The notes under the pieces were generated by a model, which worked only from the letters and a program-made list of their open reading frames with translations, did not search any database and was not told the origin of the DNA. DNA of 64,000 nt from Candidatus Avimonas narfae (GTDB lineage: Bacteria > Bacillota > Clostridia > Oscillospirales > Acutalibacteraceae): the NCBI GenBank assembly GCA_904395335.1, contig CAJFNR010000012.1:1-64000 (forward strand). Direction: 5' to 3'. Position 1 is the stretch's first letter; each line of letters begins with the position of its first letter. The position numbers and the translations under genes were made by a program. Positions 61,158 to 64,000 of the stretch are shown here, piece after piece.

Positions 61158-61388
61158 TTAACGGGCGGCCTGCTCCTGCGCCAGGCGCTTTTTGGCATCC
61201 TCCACCGACTCGCCGTCCTTTGTCAAAAACTCCTCCACAAATTTGTCCGTCATCTTGGTGAATCCCCCGACAACGCCTTTTTCCATTTTTTTATACCCGT
61301 CAACTATCCCCTGCTCCATTTTTTTGTATCCGCTTACTACCCCTTCGGCAATTTTTTCATTCGCCTGAACCAACTTTGATTTCGCCAC
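61158..61388 (-). CDS. Small amphipathic repeat protein, 76 residues
   Basis: The protein is a charged helix made of 11-residue repeats: SGYKKMEQGIV, DGYKKMEKGVV and GGFTKMTDKFV. It then ends with an acidic/basic helix (SVEDAKKRLAQEQAAR). The undecad repeats suggest an amphipathic helix lying on a membrane or a coiled coil. The start is GTG 61388, 8 bases after GGAGG. It is third in a small minus-strand group with two membrane proteins. The function is unknown. Confidence 0.78.
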   Translation of the reverse strand: MAKSKLVQANEKIAEGVVSGYKKMEQGIVDGYKKMEKGVVGGFTKMTDKFVEEFLTKDGESVEDAKKRLAQEQAAR

Positions 61389-61401
61389 TGTGCCTTCCTC
61401 C

Positions 61402-61521
61402 TTAACGCTTTTTATTCGTTTGATTCGCTTCTCGTCTGTATCTGCACACTACATAAACCGCTGTGCCTAACATTCCCGCTAGGACGGCCATCCCCGCCGC
61501 CGGAAGGATCAACTTCCTCAT
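61402..61521 (-). CDS. Small single-pass membrane protein, 39 residues
   Basis: ATG 61521 follows GTAAGGAGG with good spacing, and the frame ends TAA at 61402-61404. It has the form of a signal-anchor peptide: LILPAAGMAVLAGMLGTAVYVV hydrophobic core (split here as LILPAAGMAVLAGML and GTAVYVV), then a basic tail CRYRREANQTNKKR. The small size and strong ribosome site argue for a real gene. It lies between the 122-residue membrane protein (12-base gap) and the repeat protein (13-base gap). Confidence 0.68.
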   Translation of the reverse strand: MRKLILPAAGMAVLAGMLGTAVYVVCRYRREANQTNKKR

Positions 61522-61533
61522 GACGATTCCTCC

Positions 61534-61902
61534 TTACTTCAGCCCCTTGATCACTGGAATCAGAGAGAGCAGGGCTACAATGCCGACGATGCCAACAACG
61601 ATACCGGGAATCATCATGTTCCACACCATGGTCATGCACATGCCGACCCCCAGAACAATGGCTCCGCACACGCCCAGCAGGGTGGTTCCGATGGCTTTCC
61701 CGTTGAAAACAATGGCGGGCTTGCCGTCCATTTTCCTGCGTACGAGAATCATGGCCAGCAGCACCACCGCGCCGATGACACCGATCACAATGCCCGGCAT
61801 CATGGCGCCCCATTCCGGCAACAGCGCCATGCACATGCCCAAGGCAAACAGAATGCCGCCCACCGTGCTCATAATCAGAGTGATAAAATCCTTCTTCTTC
61901 AT
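61534..61902 (-). CDS. Membrane protein with two GMC repeats, 122 residues
   Basis: Four membrane helices arranged as two similar halves: FALGMCMALLPEWGAMMPGIVIG and LGVGMCMTMVWNMMIPGIVVG, separated here by positions because of length. A charged loop (RRKMDGKPAIVFNGK) lies between them. It resembles the 57888 protein. The start is ATG 61902 after GGAGG (9-base gap); the frame upstream to 61986 is not supported. First of the group 61902-61158, upstream of the two-component system. Confidence 0.82.
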   Translation of the reverse strand: MKKKDFITLIMSTVGGILFALGMCMALLPEWGAMMPGIVIGVIGAVVLLAMILVRRKMDGKPAIVFNGKAIGTTLLGVCGAIVLGVGMCMTMVWNMMIPGIVVGIVGIVALLSLIPVIKGLK

Positions 61903-62182
61903 TTCCAACCGCCTCCATTCTTTTCTTCGTGATCTCTCACACGACAACTGTATTGTAAAGCCGCCGTGTTTGAGAATTGATTGCAAAATGTTTGCAAATT
62001 ATGAAAATACGCTGTCTCTTTTCAGCGGTCTTCTCGATAGCGTGCCCCTTTGGAGCAGGGATTCGGACGGTACACATTTTCATTTGCTTTTCCGTCTGCA
62101 ACAGATGGATAGAGGAGAAAGCCCGCGTACATAATAAGGGTGCGTGACACAAAAGTTCAAGCAGAAAGGTGAGGTGGGCGGT

Positions 62183-63837
62183 TTGCTGCCAAACATTCGT
62201 GTTTTCCCCAATGGAGATGGAACGTATACCCTGCTATTGGATTTTCTACAACAAGACGTGGAATTCGCTGAAGAATTTTATCACGGCCAAAATCAACAAC
62301 CGGATTTCAAGGACTTGAAAAAGAGGATAATGGAGCAGGCCCAGAAATTCAAAATTACCAGCGTAAAAATCCTCGTATCCGGCGCTCTGGTGGCCCCCTC
62401 TCCTTCTCCTCCCTGTTATCTGCATTTGCCGCAGCTGACCGGTATACCATGGGCTATCTTTATGGAGGAACAGACCTGCAGCAAATTGAATATGTGGAAC
62501 AGGCAGGCGATGCTCTGGATACGGTCTCCCCCAGCTACTTTGATCTACGAGAGGACGGGAGCCTGAAGCTCAACTACCTGAGCCCCTACTTTATCAAAAA
62601 CATGCACGATAAAGGGATAAAAGTCGTCCCGTTCCTGAGCAACCATTGGAACCGGACAGCGGGAATCCATGCATTAAGGGATGTGGAATCCCTTGCCGCC
62701 CAGTTGGCAGATTATATCGAGGAGTATGAGCTGGATGGCATCAATGTGGACATTGAAAATGTTACCCATGAGCAGCGGGATCAGTATACCGAGCTTGTAC
62801 GGCTGCTGCGTGAAAAAATTCCGGCGGATAAGGAGGTATCGGTGGCAGTTGCCGCCAATCCCAACAACTGGCAGACCGGCTGGCATGGTTCCTACGATTA
62901 CGCGGCGCTTGCCCGATATGCTGACCATTTAGTGGTGATGGCGTATGACGAGCATTTCGAGGGAGGAGAAGCTGGCCCGGTGGCAAGCATGGAGTTCGTA
63001 GAAAAATCAATCCAATACGCTCTGGATAGGACAACCGCCGACAAAATCGTCATCGCCGTTCCTTTCTATGGACGTGTATGGAGCTTAGACGATAGACGGG
63101 TTTTGGGAAAAGGGGCTAGCAGCAAAACCATACAGCAGATTCTCACAGACTGCGAGGCCACCCTTCAGTATGACGAGGCCAGCCATTCTGTGAAAGCGGA
63201 ATTTACCGTGACCGAGGCAGACGGGAATTACACCGTCGGCGGCGATTTTGTCCTGCAGCCGGGACGATATGTCGCGTGGTTTGAAAACGACCGGTCTTAT
63301 AAGGAAAAGTTGGGCCTGATCGAAAAATACGATCTGAAAGGAGCCGGCGCCTGGGCATTGGGTCAGGAAGATACCTCTATCTGGGATCACTATGAGGAGT
63401 GGGTCAACAGACCCGAAGCCGATGCGGAGCAGACTCCGCCCACCACCCCCCCGCAACCGGAAGCACCAGTTTTTCCAGAACAGCCCTCTCAGGGATATTT
63501 CTACCATCAAGTACAATCTGGCGACTCCTTGTGGAAGATTGCACAGCAATATTTGGGGCAGGGAAGCCGATATGTGGAGGTTATGCAACTCAACGGTCTA
63601 ACAAGCGACCGGATCTATCCGGGTATGGAGCTGAAGATCCCCGGAACAGAGGAAAATATGCGACCAGAGCCAGAAATCACTTATCGGGAATATACTGTCA
63701 AGCAGGGGGATTCCCTGTGGAAGATTGCTCGCGCGTATCTGGGATCTGGTACCCGCTATTCGGAAATCGTGGAGTTAAATGGTTTGAAGAGCGAAATTAT
63801 TCATCCCGGTCAAACTCTTAAGCTGCCAAAGAACTAA
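62183..63837 (+). pseudogene. GH18/LysM (spore-type) glycosidase, frameshifted
   Basis: A YaaH-like N-acetylglucosaminidase. An N-terminal domain of about 70 residues (IRVFPNGDGTYTLLLDF) is followed by a GH18 domain with catalytic motif DGINVDIE (in YELDGINVDIENV). Two C-terminal LysM modules (HQVQSGDSLWKIAQQYLG and YTVKQGDSLWKIARAYLG) bind the wall. The N-terminal frame, probably starting at TTG 62183 after AAAGGTGAGG, shifts to the frame of 62449 around the C run at 62393-62397. One missing C there would restore it. It could be a real indel or a base-calling error. Confidence 0.8.
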
Positions 63838-63859
63838 TTTTTCTGGATCTTCCGCCGCC

Positions 63860-63902
63860 AAAAAAGCCCGCCAAGGATGTTATCCCGGCGGGCTTTCTTT
63901 TC
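63860..63902. terminator. Bidirectional terminator after the GH18/LysM gene
   Basis: A 10-bp stem, AAAGCCCGCC (63863-63872) with GGCGGGCTTT (63887-63896), preceded by A-rich sequence and followed by CTTTTCC. Confidence 0.8.
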
Positions 63903-63907
63903 CAATT

Positions 63908-64000
63908 TTATTGGATGGCGTTTTCAAATTTCTCGATATTCCCAGTCTGCCCGATCACACAGACCACATCCCCCTCCTGGAACCGGTAGTCGGACGGGAA
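63908..64000 (-). CDS. C-terminal end of a TrkA-C (RCK_C) domain protein, partial
   Basis: The last 30 residues of a minus-strand gene cut by the window edge, with TAA at 63908-63910. The sequence PSDYRFQEGDVVCVIGQT, followed by NIEKFENAIQ, matches the end of a TrkA-C domain (GD-V-VIG..I--FE). Such domains regulate potassium or divalent-cation transporters and channels. The remainder of the gene lies beyond the window. Confidence 0.7.
   Translation of the reverse strand, partial: FPSDYRFQEGDVVCVIGQTGNIEKFENAIQ

Overview
The window looks like a chromosomal segment of a gut-type clostridial Firmicute, probably Oscillospiraceae/Ruminococcaceae-like. This is inferred from gene content: RNase Y next to YmdB, YloU/FakA, DnaD with a DnaI-like loader, an N-terminally extended L27 with its Prp protease, a PASTA pseudokinase, pyruvate formate-lyase, a spore-type GH18/LysM protein, and GC-rich genes with strong AAGGAGG ribosome sites. 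No rRNA, CRISPR array, prophage or intact transposon was seen.

Layout. 1-1.7 kb: tRNA-Leu(CAA) followed by decayed genes (an unidentified ORF remnant, a Vat/CatB-like acetyltransferase with an internal TAG, a GNAT gene whose expected start codon reads ATA). 1.9-6.8 kb (minus): fakA, yloU and the rplU-prp-rpmA-obg ribosome-assembly operon. 7-13.5 kb: two secreted wall-type hydrolases (PHP phosphoesterase and SGNH esterase) flanking a small PolC-like ORF and an AraC regulator. 13.7-24.4 kb (plus): a hypothetical protein, an AAC(3)-family protein, polA, LMW phosphatase, rimI, tsaD, rny, HAD hydrolase, ymdB. 25-29.6 kb: pyrB with a PyrI-type zinc tail, an FMN reductase, pyrE, and a purine permease. 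29.7-38.5 kb: a frameshifted methyltransferase, a hypothetical protein, the PASTA pseudokinase, dnaI/dnaD, and a Zn-type ABC importer under a candidate Fur-family operator. 38.6-46.3 kb: flavin oxidase, acetyltransferase, SH3 lipoprotein, and an unusual apbE-rnfC-rnfD-rnfG-rnf(E/A fusion) operon. 46.9-54.6 kb: pflB, a sodium/solute symporter, a GGDEF-EAL protein, cysK. 54.7-64 kb: a third wall-type phosphoesterase, a two-component system with membrane proteins and three small proteins, a frameshifted GH18/LysM gene, and the end of a TrkA-C protein.

A modular, structured repeat occurs in intergenic DNA at 18.2, 24.4-24.7 and 46.4-46.65 kb. The most unusual items are an expressed-looking PolC fingers fragment fused to a helix-turn-helix-like start (9.5 kb), an Rnf operon with a nested-domain RnfG and a degenerate E/A fusion but no local rnfB, the pseudokinase, the compound repeat, and a membrane/two-component locus with missed small genes. 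Several reading frames are broken by single-base changes, so sequencing error has to be excluded for those.
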